The notes: generated from the sequence alone by a model not told the origin. A stretch of 48,022 nucleotides of DNA from Salinivirgaceae bacterium (GCA_027858775.1 JAQICA010000131.1:1-48022), one strand, 5' to 3'; shown: positions 33,860 to 44,171, counted from the first letter of the stretch. Numbers and translations: made by a program.

Positions 33860-36178
33860 CTATTCATACCTGAGCGAGCGTACCGGGTTTTTACGGGCAG
33901 CGTGCCAAACCTGACTGGCTACAGTAGTAACAGAAATCAGCAGAGTAACTACTCCTGCAAATCCAAAAACCCAGTAGGCCAAATCGGTACGATACGGAAA
34001 CTGTTCCAACCATTGGGCAACGCCATACATTGAGATTGGCGTGGCAATAACAAATGCAACAATCACAATTTTTATATAAGTAGAACTAAGCAACGTAACT
34101 ACCTCATTTACTTCTGCACCAACAATCTTGCGCATGGCGATCTCCTTATGTTTTTGTTGAATAAAATAAAGCGACATGGCATAAATTCCCATTATGCTAA
34201 TGATAATTGATAAAATGGAAAACGATAACATAATTCCTGCAGTATTTCGTTCTGCGTCGAACCACTGTTCAACTGATTCATCCATCGATTGGTATTCGAA
34301 AGGAATGCCATTACTAACATGTTTGTATAGTTCGCCTAATTGGCTATACGTTTGGGTGGTTGCATTGGGTTGCAAACCAATTGCAATTTGCCAGGGAGAT
34401 TCGTTACGACGTATTTTTATTATTGTGGATCCAATTTTCGAGTACAAACTGCGATAAACAAAATCATCTACTACTCCTAAAACATCAAGTTCACGCGAAT
34501 AAAATGGACATTTAAGCGGCAGTGAATCTAATTCCAATTCCCGTATAGCTGCGCGGTTAATGTAAACGCCATCGGGCGAATAAGCTACGCCGGTAGGGGT
34601 TATGCGGAAATTCATCATTTTCATAAATGCAGTATCGACCGTAAAAACCTGAAATCCGACCGATTTATCTTTATAGTTAAAAGAGTTATTGTTGCCTCCA
34701 TCGATAGGTGTACCAGCCACGTATGCTACCGCGCTAACGCCCGGGATGCGTTCCGCCTCGTTCCGAAAAGCAGTGCACTGAGAGGCGTCGAGTTGGTTGT
34801 CGAGCAAAAGAACATTGGAATAATTAAACCCAAGATCGTATTGCTGCATGTACTTAAATTGGCGAAATATGGAAACTGTACCGGACAACAATACAATGAC
34901 GATAATCAACTGAAAAGCGATCAATACTTTCGAATAGCGTGCTTTGGTTTTTAAGCGAAACGAGCCATTAATTATTTCTATAGGATTGATGCGCGTAATG
35001 TACAAAGCTGGAACTATTCCCGATATAGCTCCGATAATAATCATTAGCAAGACTCCAATTCCCCAGTGGTAAAATTGAAATTGCATACTAATGTCTACAT
35101 TAGCAGATAGAAGCTGATTGAACAAGGGCTCAACAAAGTTAGCCAACAGAAATGCCAGGCCGAATGCCACAACACAAAGTAGAACCGACTCGCTAAGCAA
35201 TTGAAAAATAAGATTGAGCCGCGACGATCCGTTTAGTTTGCGAATGGCCACTTCCTTACTCCGAAAACCGGCCTGCGCAATGGTAAGATTTATGTAATTT
35301 ATTATGGAAAGCACCAGAATTAATAACGTTACGCCAAACAAAATAGCAATCAATTGACGATTTCCGGCCTTTATGCCCAAGCTGCCCCTGTTGCTAAAGT
35401 ACACATCTGTAATGGGTTCGTAAGCTACGGTTTTAACATAGCCGCGTGTATACAACCATATTTTGCTGGTATGAAAATACTCCAGGGTTTTCTCACTCAA
35501 ACCGGACATGTCGGCGTTAGGAACAGCAAGTAAATAAATGCCAAACGAGTTATTGTCGAAACTTGCCATCAGTCCTTGACTATCCCAAAGCATTTCCAGC
35601 GAGGTAAAATTGGCAACGGCCTCATAATTTGCAAAAATGGTATTCTCCGGAAAATCTTTCATTATGCCCTGCAAAATAAAAGATTTACCATCTAACACAA
35701 TGGCTGTTCCAAGCTCAGTATTTTCACCTAAAAGCTTATAAGCCAATGTCTCGGTTAGCACTAAGGAATTGGTAGTACTTAAAACCGTTTCTATATTTCC
35801 TTTAATCAGTGGGTACGAAAACATACGAAAAAAAGCAGAGTCGGCCAGCAAAACTTCTCCAGAAAGTTTTACATTTTCTTGCGCACTTAAAATTCCGCTG
35901 TAAGAATACGTGCGTATGGAAGCTTCAAACTGGGGGAAATGATCGACCAGCATGGCAGACATAGGCGGCGAAAACACGCTATGCATATCATTGGCCAAAC
36001 GATAAATGCGATCTTTTTTAGAATGAAAAGCATCAATACTCAGCTCACGCTCAATGTGTAAGCTGAGCACAATCACAAACATTACTGAAATAGAAAAGCC
36101 CAACACAGTGATAATGGTATAACGCTTATTTTTCCACAAATGATTAGCAAAAGATTTGAAATGATTGAATGTAAACAT
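33860..36178 (-). CDS. MacB/FtsX-type ABC transporter permease (second)
   Basis: 772 residues. Topology is that of double-repeat MacB-like permeases: an N-terminal helix (ITVLGFSISVMFVIVLSL), a MacB_PCD-like extracytoplasmic domain (about 45-265), a three-helix FtsX block (LIAILFGVTLLILVLSIIN, LLSESVLLCVVAFGLAFLL, GIGVLLMIIIGAISGIVPALY), another helix near 420, a second extracytoplasmic domain, and a C-terminal FtsX block ending NPVRSLRYE. The motif KEVAIRKLNGSS and its second copy KEIAMRKIVGAEV are family hallmarks. Such proteins couple cytoplasmic ATP hydrolysis to extracytoplasmic work such as peptide export or resistance. The needed ATPase is not encoded in this cluster. 29 bp follow the first permease. 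Confidence 0.9.
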   Translation of the reverse strand: MFTFNHFKSFANHLWKNKRYTIITVLGFSISVMFVIVLSLHIERELSIDAFHSKKDRIYRLANDMHSVFSPPMSAMLVDHFPQFEASIRTYSYSGILSAQENVKLSGEVLLADSAFFRMFSYPLIKGNIETVLSTTNSLVLTETLAYKLLGENTELGTAIVLDGKSFILQGIMKDFPENTIFANYEAVANFTSLEMLWDSQGLMASFDNNSFGIYLLAVPNADMSGLSEKTLEYFHTSKIWLYTRGYVKTVAYEPITDVYFSNRGSLGIKAGNRQLIAILFGVTLLILVLSIINYINLTIAQAGFRSKEVAIRKLNGSSRLNLIFQLLSESVLLCVVAFGLAFLLANFVEPLFNQLLSANVDISMQFQFYHWGIGVLLMIIIGAISGIVPALYITRINPIEIINGSFRLKTKARYSKVLIAFQLIIVIVLLSGTVSIFRQFKYMQQYDLGFNYSNVLLLDNQLDASQCTAFRNEAERIPGVSAVAYVAGTPIDGGNNNSFNYKDKSVGFQVFTVDTAFMKMMNFRITPTGVAYSPDGVYINRAAIRELELDSLPLKCPFYSRELDVLGVVDDFVYRSLYSKIGSTIIKIRRNESPWQIAIGLQPNATTQTYSQLGELYKHVSNGIPFEYQSMDESVEQWFDAERNTAGIMLSFSILSIIISIMGIYAMSLYFIQQKHKEIAMRKIVGAEVNEVVTLLSSTYIKIVIVAFVIATPISMYGVAQWLEQFPYRTDLAYWVFGFAGVVTLLISVTTVASQVWHAARKNPVRSLRYE

Positions 36179-36207
36179 GGTTTACTGTTATTCTAGTTTA
36201 ACTTTTT

Positions 36208-38613
36208 TTATTCGTCTCTTAGTGAAATAACCGGATTCATATTGGCTAGCTTTAATGTTTGCCAGCTCGTAGTTAGTAATCCAATTAGTAATGTAAAGCT
36301 CAATGCCAATGCAAATATCCACCAACTGATTGTGGTGTGATAAGGAAATTCGGCGAGCCAATTTGACAGAATGTAATAGGCAATTGGCATTGTAATTAAG
36401 GATGCCAATGCAATCCATTTTAAATAATCAAAATTGAGCATTTTAAAAACGGCTAATGCTGTAGCTCCATTTACTTTTCTGATTCCAATTTCTTTTGTCC
36501 TTAACATGGTATTATACCAAACCATGGAGAATAGATTAATGATGCTTACCAGAATAACCAACATCACAAATATTTTTAACGATGTTGTAAGCAAAAATTC
36601 TTCGGAATATTGTTCGTTATAATGATCTTCTAACCAAAAATATTCAAAAGGATAGTTTGGAAAAGTATTACTAAATTGGTTGGCTACAAAATCTCTTACG
36701 ACAGCAATATCCTGACCTTGGTTAAGTTCTATTGCATAATAGCCCCATAGCCTATTTTTTGTCCAATCTAAAAGTACGATGGGTGTTGGGAGCTGCTTCA
36801 TCGATTTAAAATTGTAATCGGTTGTTACGCCCTTTATAGTGGCCTGAAAAATTTCATTTGTGCTTTGAAAGTCAAGTGTTCTCCCAATAGCTTCATTCGA
36901 ACTCGTGTAGCCAAGTTGTTTTAAAAACATTTGGTTTATGATACATTCTTTTGTTTCACTTTCGTTTTCTGAAAAATTACTACCCGCTTCCAGCGTTATG
37001 TTATACATATCGAGAAAGCTTTTGTCGGTAATAAAAACGCCGGCCATTACATTATTCGGTTTGCCCTTTTCATTTATTGTAAAATTAAATGACGGGAAAT
37101 CTCCGGGAACGGTGCTAGTGTTCGATATGCTTTGTATGCCGGCATATTTTATTAATTCTTGTTCAAATGCTTCTATATTATTTACCCGCTTCGATTTTTT
37201 GTGAAGGTTTTGTGGCACCCTTACAATTAATTTGTTTGCAATGTCTAAACCGTTGTTTTTGGCTTTTAGGTAATCCAATTGCTTATCTATTCCTAAAACA
37301 TTGATAATGATTAATATAATGATGGCAAATTGGCCAACGGTTATTATATGTTGAAATGATATTTTTTGCTTTTTCCGTTTCGAATGTATCAAATCAAGCG
37401 AATTTCTTCGCATTACGTATAGTACCGGTAGAATTCCGGTTATTAAAATACTGAATAAAAACATAGATGCTAAAGACAACCAAAAGGCTGAATTTGAAAA
37501 AGATAAGTTTATATCAATTTTTAATAGCTGAAAGAGAGGATCTTTGATTATTATGCAAATAAATACCGAAACAACTATTGCAATGACATGAATAATAAGC
37601 GCTTCGGCGAGGAAATTTTTCAGGAAGTGGCGCAGGTTGCTTCCTAATACTTTTTTAATTCCAATAATTTTTATGTTGCTCAGTAAGTGCGAATAGGTAT
37701 AATACACGTAATTAAATACCGATGCGATCAATAGTAAAAGGCCTACAACAAACAAGATGTTTAAATAATTACCGTTTGCATTTTGAGTCATCTCACCTTG
37801 TAGATTTGATTTCAAGTGAATGCTTGTTATAGGCTGTACGTAATACTTGTTGATCATATTACTTTTGTCAAAATAGCTTTTTTTGTAGCTGGAGACCACC
37901 TTATTAATCTCGTTTTCAAGTGTCGTGATGTCTGTGTTTGCATCGATGCGTATGTAGGTATAAAAAGCTGGTTCACCCCAATCTTCCTTTACTGGCGGGG
38001 GAAGGTGCATATCGTTATGAAAAGAAAGGAACATATCGGCTTCAAAATGTGTGTTTTTGGGAATATCTTCGAATATTCCTTCTATTTCATATGAATAGCC
38101 AGGGTACTTGATAAAAGTTTGACCCAACGGATTTTGATCGTCGAAATATTTTTTTGCTGTAGATTTCGAAATTATTGCCTTGTATGGTTCTGATAGTAGC
38201 GTTTTGCTTTTTTTCTGAATGATATTAATCGACAAGACATCTAGTAATTCTTTTGAAGCGTGATACACATTTTGGTTCGAAAAAATTGCTTCGTTAATCT
38301 TGTAATTGGGGTTGCTTGGATGGAAAAGAAATCCTGAAGAAAGCACATGTGGAAGTTCCCCGACCAATGTTTGCCCAAGTTTTCTTTCGCATCTTGCATC
38401 TATAATCTTTGAGCCGTTACTCGAATAAGTCTCCCGAACTATTCTGTAAATGTTTTCGTTGTCGGGAAAATGCGTATCGTATGATTTTTCGTATAAAATG
38501 TAGCTAAAAACAGCAATAAACGCAGTAAACCCAACAACCAACGAAAATAGTAAGGCTGATGAAGTAAGTTTATTTCTATGTAGTTTTACCAGATTATGTT
38601 TTAAATAGTACAT
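36208..38613 (-). CDS. MacB/FtsX-type ABC transporter permease (first)
   Basis: 801 residues with the same double-repeat organisation as the following gene: an N-terminal helix (ALLFSLVVGFTAFIAVFSYI), a large extracytoplasmic domain, FtsX helices (LNILFVVGLLLLIASVFNYVY and following), the KIIGIKKVLGS motif, a helix near 425, a second domain, and a C-terminal three-helix block with KEIGIRKVNGAT and the NPVISLRDE end. It begins the operon; the region upstream (38614-39551) must hold the promoter. The two permeases are paralogous but diverged, and probably form a heterodimer or act in parallel with an ATPase encoded elsewhere. Confidence 0.9.
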   Translation of the reverse strand: MYYLKHNLVKLHRNKLTSSALLFSLVVGFTAFIAVFSYILYEKSYDTHFPDNENIYRIVRETYSSNGSKIIDARCERKLGQTLVGELPHVLSSGFLFHPSNPNYKINEAIFSNQNVYHASKELLDVLSINIIQKKSKTLLSEPYKAIISKSTAKKYFDDQNPLGQTFIKYPGYSYEIEGIFEDIPKNTHFEADMFLSFHNDMHLPPPVKEDWGEPAFYTYIRIDANTDITTLENEINKVVSSYKKSYFDKSNMINKYYVQPITSIHLKSNLQGEMTQNANGNYLNILFVVGLLLLIASVFNYVYYTYSHLLSNIKIIGIKKVLGSNLRHFLKNFLAEALIIHVIAIVVSVFICIIIKDPLFQLLKIDINLSFSNSAFWLSLASMFLFSILITGILPVLYVMRRNSLDLIHSKRKKQKISFQHIITVGQFAIIILIIINVLGIDKQLDYLKAKNNGLDIANKLIVRVPQNLHKKSKRVNNIEAFEQELIKYAGIQSISNTSTVPGDFPSFNFTINEKGKPNNVMAGVFITDKSFLDMYNITLEAGSNFSENESETKECIINQMFLKQLGYTSSNEAIGRTLDFQSTNEIFQATIKGVTTDYNFKSMKQLPTPIVLLDWTKNRLWGYYAIELNQGQDIAVVRDFVANQFSNTFPNYPFEYFWLEDHYNEQYSEEFLLTTSLKIFVMLVILVSIINLFSMVWYNTMLRTKEIGIRKVNGATALAVFKMLNFDYLKWIALASLITMPIAYYILSNWLAEFPYHTTISWWIFALALSFTLLIGLLTTSWQTLKLANMNPVISLRDE

Positions 38614-39551
38614 TTCGTTATAGGGTTAAAAAGTCTTTTTTTAGCAATGATAATACCTCAGTCACGCTGGCGCTGTTCATTATGCACATGCCAATTTCCC
38701 TGGACTTGCTGATTACTTTAAAGAAGCCATATTATTATTTTTTGTGATGCATCGTAATTTACATGTTTTTAAAACAATACCAACCACAATGCCACATTTT
38801 GTAAGGCGCTAACAAACAGAGAGTAAAGAATCCCATAATTTTTTCATGAGCTGAATAGTGCATAAATATTTGACACATGTTTGTCAAATTTTTATACAGT
38901 TGTAGTACGAATATCAGATTTGCTTCCAGCGAAGGTGCTGCTGAAATTAGTCCTAATCTTGTACGTGGAAATAAAATCTTGCTTTTAACTGTTTTGTGCA
39001 ATTGTGCACCCAAACTTCAGATTGTGTTAAGGTGGAAAATTTATTGTTGATATTTTATTATGGAATCGTATTTCATTCCCCATACTTTTCTTCGTTTAAT
39101 CAACAGACAAGCCTTCATATAGGCTGGCCACACCAAATATACAGGAGTGGACAGAGTGTAGTTGAAACGTTATTTATTACTTTCAGAAATTACTGAGCTC
39201 ACATCACATCTTCGTTTCCTATAACAACCCCACATAAAATAAAGACACGTCACTCCGAACGATTAACAATCATTTTTGTCTTAAATGCACACTAAATTAT
39301 TGCTTCTTCTGATGAAAAAAAGCGATAGCTTCAGTGGACATAGATTAGCTTAATTACACACTAATAGAAGTGTGCAATTTTGTTTAAATGCTTTTCATTA
39401 TATCTCTTTTACGTAAAAAAAGACAATAATTCTTCTACAACTTATTTGCAGTCAGCCTCCTCTGTATTATTTATATTGATTTTACAGTATTTTATTGTTA
39501 ACTTGGTTCTACAAACCAAGCCTGTCTATTGAGGCGCAAAAACCTCCACAA
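38614..39551. other. Long divergent intergenic region
   Basis: 938 bp between the permease operon (minus) and the large T9SS gene (plus). Very AT-rich; open frames here are short and lack protein-like composition. A stem-loop AATTACACACT/AGTGTGCAATT (39352-39362, 39369-39379; 6-nt loop, one mismatch) and a small AGCCT/AGGCT pair (39110-39125) are the only structures seen. I found no exact TAnnTTTG or sigma-54 -24/-12 element for either flanking gene. Confidence 0.4.
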
Positions 39552-42500
39552 ATGAAAACACTCTGTATTTTTATTATTGTTTTAGCCACTTCGTTGAATG
39601 TTTATTCACAGTTAAGTGGTACATATACCATTGGCGCCTCAGGCGATTATGGTACTTTTAATGAAGCCGTTGACGCACTTAGTATCCAAGGTGTTTCAGC
39701 CGCGGTAACTTTTAATGTTGAACCCGGAGTGTACAATGAACAAGTTGTAATTCCGGAAATACCTACCGCCTCCTTATCCAACAACATTACGTTTCAGTCA
39801 ACAACTAACGATAGTACCGATGTTGAGTTAACCTATGCTTCAACCAATGGCGATTCCGCTTATGTCATAAAATTTGACACAACTCAATATATCACATTTC
39901 GGTATATAACCATTAGCTCAGGCAGCCCGGTTTACGCTCACAGTATGGTTGTACTGTGTAACTCTCCCGACATTCAGTTTTATAATTGTCACTTTGCCGG
40001 ATCGTTGTCGGCGACAGATTATAGGTATACTGAAAATCTTATAATTTCAGATGAACAAGTATATAGTGGCGATAATTTTAGGATTGAAAATAGCTGTTTT
40101 CTTAATGGCTGGTATGCTCTACTTTTGAACGGGAAAAGTGAAACAGAAAAAACAGTAAATGCTGTAATTACAGGTAATATTATTCACGATCAGATTAGAA
40201 GAGGTGTTGAATTGAATAATTACAGTGATGTATCTATAGACAATAATCTTATAACAGGAAGCCCCAGTTACTCAGCGATAAAGTGCGATCATTGTTTTAA
40301 TGTGAATATAGAAAATAATGACATTTTGGCCACACTCCCTGATGGAACAGTTTCGGAAATGCATACAGCAATTGGTATATGGTATTCCAGCCAGATAGAT
40401 ATACGTGGAAATGTGATAAGTAATTTTGGAACTTTTGGAATCGATATCTCAAGTGGAGATGATGATGGTAGTGTATTACCCCAAATCTCAAATAACTTTA
40501 TATTCGGCGATGGTACAGGATTACGTATCAATTATTCACATTTTTATGAGGTTTATCACAATAGCGTGTATTCAACAGGCAACTGCTTGCAGTTGGAAGC
40601 CGATGAAACAAAAGTGTACAACAATATTTTTTATAATTATTCCGAGGGTACAACTATAGACCTTTCATCTTATTGCAACAATCCTGATTTTGACTATAAT
40701 GATTATTATACCGAGGGAGCTCAAATAGCTACATGGTTGGACATACCCTGTGCTACATTAAGCGATTTGCAAACTACTTCAGGTCAAGATGCAAATTCCA
40801 GTGCCTTGAACCCGGATTTTCTTGCTACGGACGACCTTCACACGTTCTCTACCGATTTGAATGGTGCTGCATTGGCCGGATTAGAAACAACTGATATCGA
40901 TGGTGAGCCGCGCGATGGGGCAAATCCAGATATGGGAGCAGATGAGTTTACACCGCTAACATACAATTTAGCCATGATTGACGTTACGTTGCCTTCTGAC
41001 TGCGATTTAACAGCTGCCGAACCCGTTTTTATAAAATTTGTCAACCGTGGAACAGCCAATTACGGCACGATCCCCGTTCGTTATACCATTGATGGAGGAA
41101 CAACATTCATAAACGAAACCATTTCGCAGGCAGTGAATACGGGCGATACGGTGGAATATACTTTTGTTGCACCGGTAGACATGGCAACACCCGATGAATA
41201 TGTTTGTACAGCTTCTGTAGAAGAGTCTAATGATGAGTTACCGGGAGATAATTTTGTTACCAAAGCTTTCAATAGTTATGGCTCTCTAAACAGTTATCCG
41301 TTTCAGGAAGATTTCGAAGTGAATAATTCGTATAATTTCAAACTGTCTTCCAATTCCGATGCGCAGGTAACTATTAACTCATCAGCAGCAAATAACAGCA
41401 ACTACGGGCTCGATTTTGCCTATTCGAATGCAGGTAGCCATTATTGGGACTGGCAAGGTGGAGATACACCTGATTCAACTCAACTTTGGGTGGATAATGC
41501 TTACTTTCATGGTTTTGCTACATCTTGCAATGTTGATGTTTCGGGAATGACAAACCCGGCACTGCAATTTGATATGAAAGTATATATATCACTTTCTTCA
41601 ATTCAGGCATGGTTTCGTGTGTTGGTCGATGGCACTACTGAATTAATTGATATAGAAGGAACAAAAGAGTTTCATGAAACCAGCACCACAGCTTTTCAAA
41701 CCAAAGTCTTTGAGTTAAACCAGTTAACTACAGATAATTTTGAACTTGCATTTCAATCCTGCGTGAGAAGCAGTCCGCATATCTACATCGATAATATTAT
41801 TATTGGAGAAAAGCCTGTGGTTGAACTTGGTGCTGACCAAACAACTTGTGAAGGTACTCCATGGACGTTTGATGCAGGAGTAGGAACTGGCTATACTTAT
41901 GCCTGGTTTAAAGAGGGGAGTACGGATACATTGGTGAAAACACAAACCTATGCAACAGATGTTTCCGGAACTTATTTTGTACACGTATATTCCGATGCAG
42001 GAATTATCTCGAAAGATACAGTCGCGCTAACCGTCAATCCTTCATATTCCTTTGTGAAAGATACTGCAATTTGCGATTGCGAAATACTCACATGGCATGG
42101 GCAGGATTATACCGAAACCGGCACGTATTACGATAATCAACAAACAGAATTGAGCTGCGACAGTACATTTACCCTGAATTTGACTGTAAATCCTACTTAC
42201 ACATACACAGAAACATACGCGATTTGTGAGAATGACAGTCTTTTATGGCATGGTGCGTATTATCAAGAGCCCGGTACGTTTTACGACAGCCTTTTGACCA
42301 TGGAAGGCTGCGATAGTGTGTACACGCTTGAGTTAAGTAATTATCCCACATTTTCAGAAGAACAGGCATCCACCATTTGCAGCAACGACAGCCTGCTGTG
42401 GCGAGGAACTTACTACAACGAAACAGGAATTTATTACGATAGTCTCGCATCTGTTTTCGCATGCGATAGTGTTTATTTGCTCTATCTTACGGCCAATCCG

Positions 42501-43724
42501 GCATACAGTTATTTTGAATCATCAACAATATGCGATAACGACAGCCTATTGTGGCGTGGCGATTATTATAAAAATGCCGGCACGTATTACGACAGCCTCA
42601 CAACAATCAGCTCCTGCGATAGCGTTTACGTGCTCGAATTATTCGTTAATCCCACGTACTTTTCTTCTGATCCTTTCACCATTTGCTCCAACGATAGCAT
42701 TTTGTGGCATGACAGTTATTACAACGAAACAGGCTTTTATTACGACAGCTTATCGTCTATAGATGGCTGCGATAGTGTAATTATGCTCGATTTAACCATA
42801 AATCAGGCTTATGAATTTGTCGAAACAGCTTCTATTTGCGATAGTGATAGCTTGGCGTGGCGTGGCGAATATTACAACGTTTCCGGCATGTATTACGACA
42901 GCCTTACAACCGTGTTGGGCTGCGATAGTGTTTACGTGCTCGAATTATTCATGAATCCGACTTATCATTATCTGGAAACAGCCTCTATTTGTGATAATGA
43001 TAGCATTTTCTGGCAAGGAAACTATTATTTCGATGCAGGAACCTATTACGACAGTCACACAACAACGTTAGGCTGCGATAGTGTTTACGAATTGCAACTG
43101 ACCGAAAATCCAACTTATGAATATTTTGATAATGAGACGATTTGCAATGGCGAAAGTATTTTGTGGCATGGTAATTATTTGTCGGAGCAAGGCGATTATA
43201 CCCACACATATACTACAGAAATGGGGTGCGATAGTGTGTATAATATTTTTGTACAGGTTTTTACGGTCGACACAACGGTTACCATAATAGATAATACGAT
43301 GTATGCGAATGCAAATAATGCGACTTTTTCATGGATTAATTGCAGCGATGGTTCACCGCTGGGCATTTACGCCAGTGACTTTCCCGTTTTAGAAAATGGC
43401 GAGTATGCTGTAATTGTTACACAAGAAGGATGCATTGATACTTCATCTTGCTATGTGATGAATGTAGATGCCATTGATAATTTTGATGCACTGGCAGCCA
43501 ATTACCATGTGTATCCAAACCCGGCACAAGAATTAGTTATAATTGAAGGCGGTGCAATTGAGTCCATTCGCATTCAGGATACACACGGGAAAATCGTGGC
43601 AACAAAGAATTATGGCGGGAACCCAAAGGTCAGCTTCGATATTTCGTCATATCAGCCGGGAGCATATATATTACAGATCAACACCGGTAAGTTTATCATC
43701 TCAAAACTTATTTTAATCGAATAG
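39552..43724 (+). CDS. Giant T9SS-secreted adhesin-like protein with cysteine repeats
   Basis: 1390 residues from ATG 39552, which opens the signal peptide (TLCIFIIVLATSLNVYSQ); the frame is open 57 nt further upstream but without a signal. Domains: a right-handed beta-helix (about 25-460, starting GTYTIGASGDYGTFNEAV); a CARDB-like Ig domain (about 470-575); a jelly-roll-like region (about 580-755); an Ig/PKD-like domain (about 760-828); eight tandem 51-residue repeats (829-1236); and a type A T9SS sorting domain (about 1315-1390: VYPNPAQELVIIEG to FIISKLILIE). No catalytic motif. It is probably a surface adhesin or matrix protein. Monocistronic. Confidence 0.88.
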   Translation: MKTLCIFIIVLATSLNVYSQLSGTYTIGASGDYGTFNEAVDALSIQGVSAAVTFNVEPGVYNEQVVIPEIPTASLSNNITFQSTTNDSTDVELTYASTNGDSAYVIKFDTTQYITFRYITISSGSPVYAHSMVVLCNSPDIQFYNCHFAGSLSATDYRYTENLIISDEQVYSGDNFRIENSCFLNGWYALLLNGKSETEKTVNAVITGNIIHDQIRRGVELNNYSDVSIDNNLITGSPSYSAIKCDHCFNVNIENNDILATLPDGTVSEMHTAIGIWYSSQIDIRGNVISNFGTFGIDISSGDDDGSVLPQISNNFIFGDGTGLRINYSHFYEVYHNSVYSTGNCLQLEADETKVYNNIFYNYSEGTTIDLSSYCNNPDFDYNDYYTEGAQIATWLDIPCATLSDLQTTSGQDANSSALNPDFLATDDLHTFSTDLNGAALAGLETTDIDGEPRDGANPDMGADEFTPLTYNLAMIDVTLPSDCDLTAAEPVFIKFVNRGTANYGTIPVRYTIDGGTTFINETISQAVNTGDTVEYTFVAPVDMATPDEYVCTASVEESNDELPGDNFVTKAFNSYGSLNSYPFQEDFEVNNSYNFKLSSNSDAQVTINSSAANNSNYGLDFAYSNAGSHYWDWQGGDTPDSTQLWVDNAYFHGFATSCNVDVSGMTNPALQFDMKVYISLSSIQAWFRVLVDGTTELIDIEGTKEFHETSTTAFQTKVFELNQLTTDNFELAFQSCVRSSPHIYIDNIIIGEKPVVELGADQTTCEGTPWTFDAGVGTGYTYAWFKEGSTDTLVKTQTYATDVSGTYFVHVYSDAGIISKDTVALTVNPSYSFVKDTAICDCEILTWHGQDYTETGTYYDNQQTELSCDSTFTLNLTVNPTYTYTETYAICENDSLLWHGAYYQEPGTFYDSLLTMEGCDSVYTLELSNYPTFSEEQASTICSNDSLLWRGTYYNETGIYYDSLASVFACDSVYLLYLTANPAYSYFESSTICDNDSLLWRGDYYKNAGTYYDSLTTISSCDSVYVLELFVNPTYFSSDPFTICSNDSILWHDSYYNETGFYYDSLSSIDGCDSVIMLDLTINQAYEFVETASICDSDSLAWRGEYYNVSGMYYDSLTTVLGCDSVYVLELFMNPTYHYLETASICDNDSIFWQGNYYFDAGTYYDSHTTTLGCDSVYELQLTENPTYEYFDNETICNGESILWHGNYLSEQGDYTHTYTTEMGCDSVYNIFVQVFTVDTTVTIIDNTMYANANNATFSWINCSDGSPLGIYASDFPVLENGEYAVIVTQEGCIDTSSCYVMNVDAIDNFDALAANYHVYPNPAQELVIIEGGAIESIRIQDTHGKIVATKNYGGNPKVSFDISSYQPGAYILQINTGKFIISKLILIE
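42036..43259 (+). repeat. Eight tandem 51-residue repeats within the T9SS protein
   Basis: Each unit starts NPTY-like, has IC-x-x-D/E-S-(L/I)-x-W-(H/R)-G after about 12 residues, a Y-Y-x(4)-G-x-Y-Y-D-S middle and a GCDSVY-x-L-x-L end, with two cysteines per unit. 408 residues divide exactly into eight units of 51 without a gap. The first and last units are most diverged; units 3-7 are closest. Such IC-GDS...GCDS modules are known in other T9SS proteins. Confidence 0.9.
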
Positions 43725-43751
43725 GAAACGGAGAATATATTTTTTATAACG

Positions 43752-43783
43752 GGTTGTGTAACATGTTTGCACAGCCTGTTTTA
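43752..43783 (+). terminator. Candidate terminator of the large T9SS gene
   Basis: GGTTGTGTAA (43752-43761) pairs with TTGCACAGCC (43767-43776) with two G-U pairs and a 5-nt loop, followed by TGTTTTA. It starts 27 bp after the stop codon. The T tail is short, so efficiency is uncertain. Confidence 0.55.
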
Positions 43784-44057
43784 GATAGAAAGTTGCTCAA
43801 CAAATTCTTGATATCTTTGGGTTTTGACGTCATGATACCATTCCAGAGACTTTTGTGCAAGGGAGGCAACGGATTAATTAAAAATGGAATGAATCCAATG
43901 ATGGTTGAAACAACAGTAAGTACAATTGGGAAAGTTTCCGAAGTATCGATTTTGTATATATGAAAAATTACACAAAGCCACGCGATGGGAATCGACGCGG
44001 CAGCGCGATTATTAAACCTCTCGTGATTGGTTCAAAATTCTGCATTCTTCTCCCACT

Positions 44058-44167
44058 TAATCAACTATCAACCTACCAACCTTTTGGCTTATCAACTTAA
44101 AAACCTATAAACCTACAAACTCAGTAACCTACCAATTTACCAACTTATTAACCTAAAAACTTAAACC
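44058..44167. repeat. Degenerate 10-11-bp tandem repeat array
   Basis: About 110 bp built from variants of AACCTAxxA. AACCTA occurs five times, with AACCTT, AACTTA, AACTCA and AATTTA variants between them, spaced about 10-11 bp. It ends 4 bp before the 3' end of the hybrid kinase gene. The sequence is too irregular for CRISPR and has no spacers. The rest of the gap (43784-44057) holds no recognisable gene. Confidence 0.65.
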
Positions 44168-44171
44168 CTTG

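Noticed and set aside
38614-38760. Sigma-54 promoter upstream of the permease operon
   Set aside because: The closest TGGCA (near 38688) has no GC dinucleotide at the -12 position, so the spacing rule fails.
38996-39196. 66-codon plus-strand frame in the long spacer
   Set aside because: No fitting ribosome or promoter signal and an amino-acid mix typical of AT-rich non-coding DNA.
43754-43963. 69-codon frame after the large T9SS gene
   Set aside because: It begins inside the candidate terminator hairpin and shows no family features.
44058-44167. CRISPR array
   Set aside because: The units are 10-11 bp, degenerate and without unique spacers, and no cas gene is nearby.
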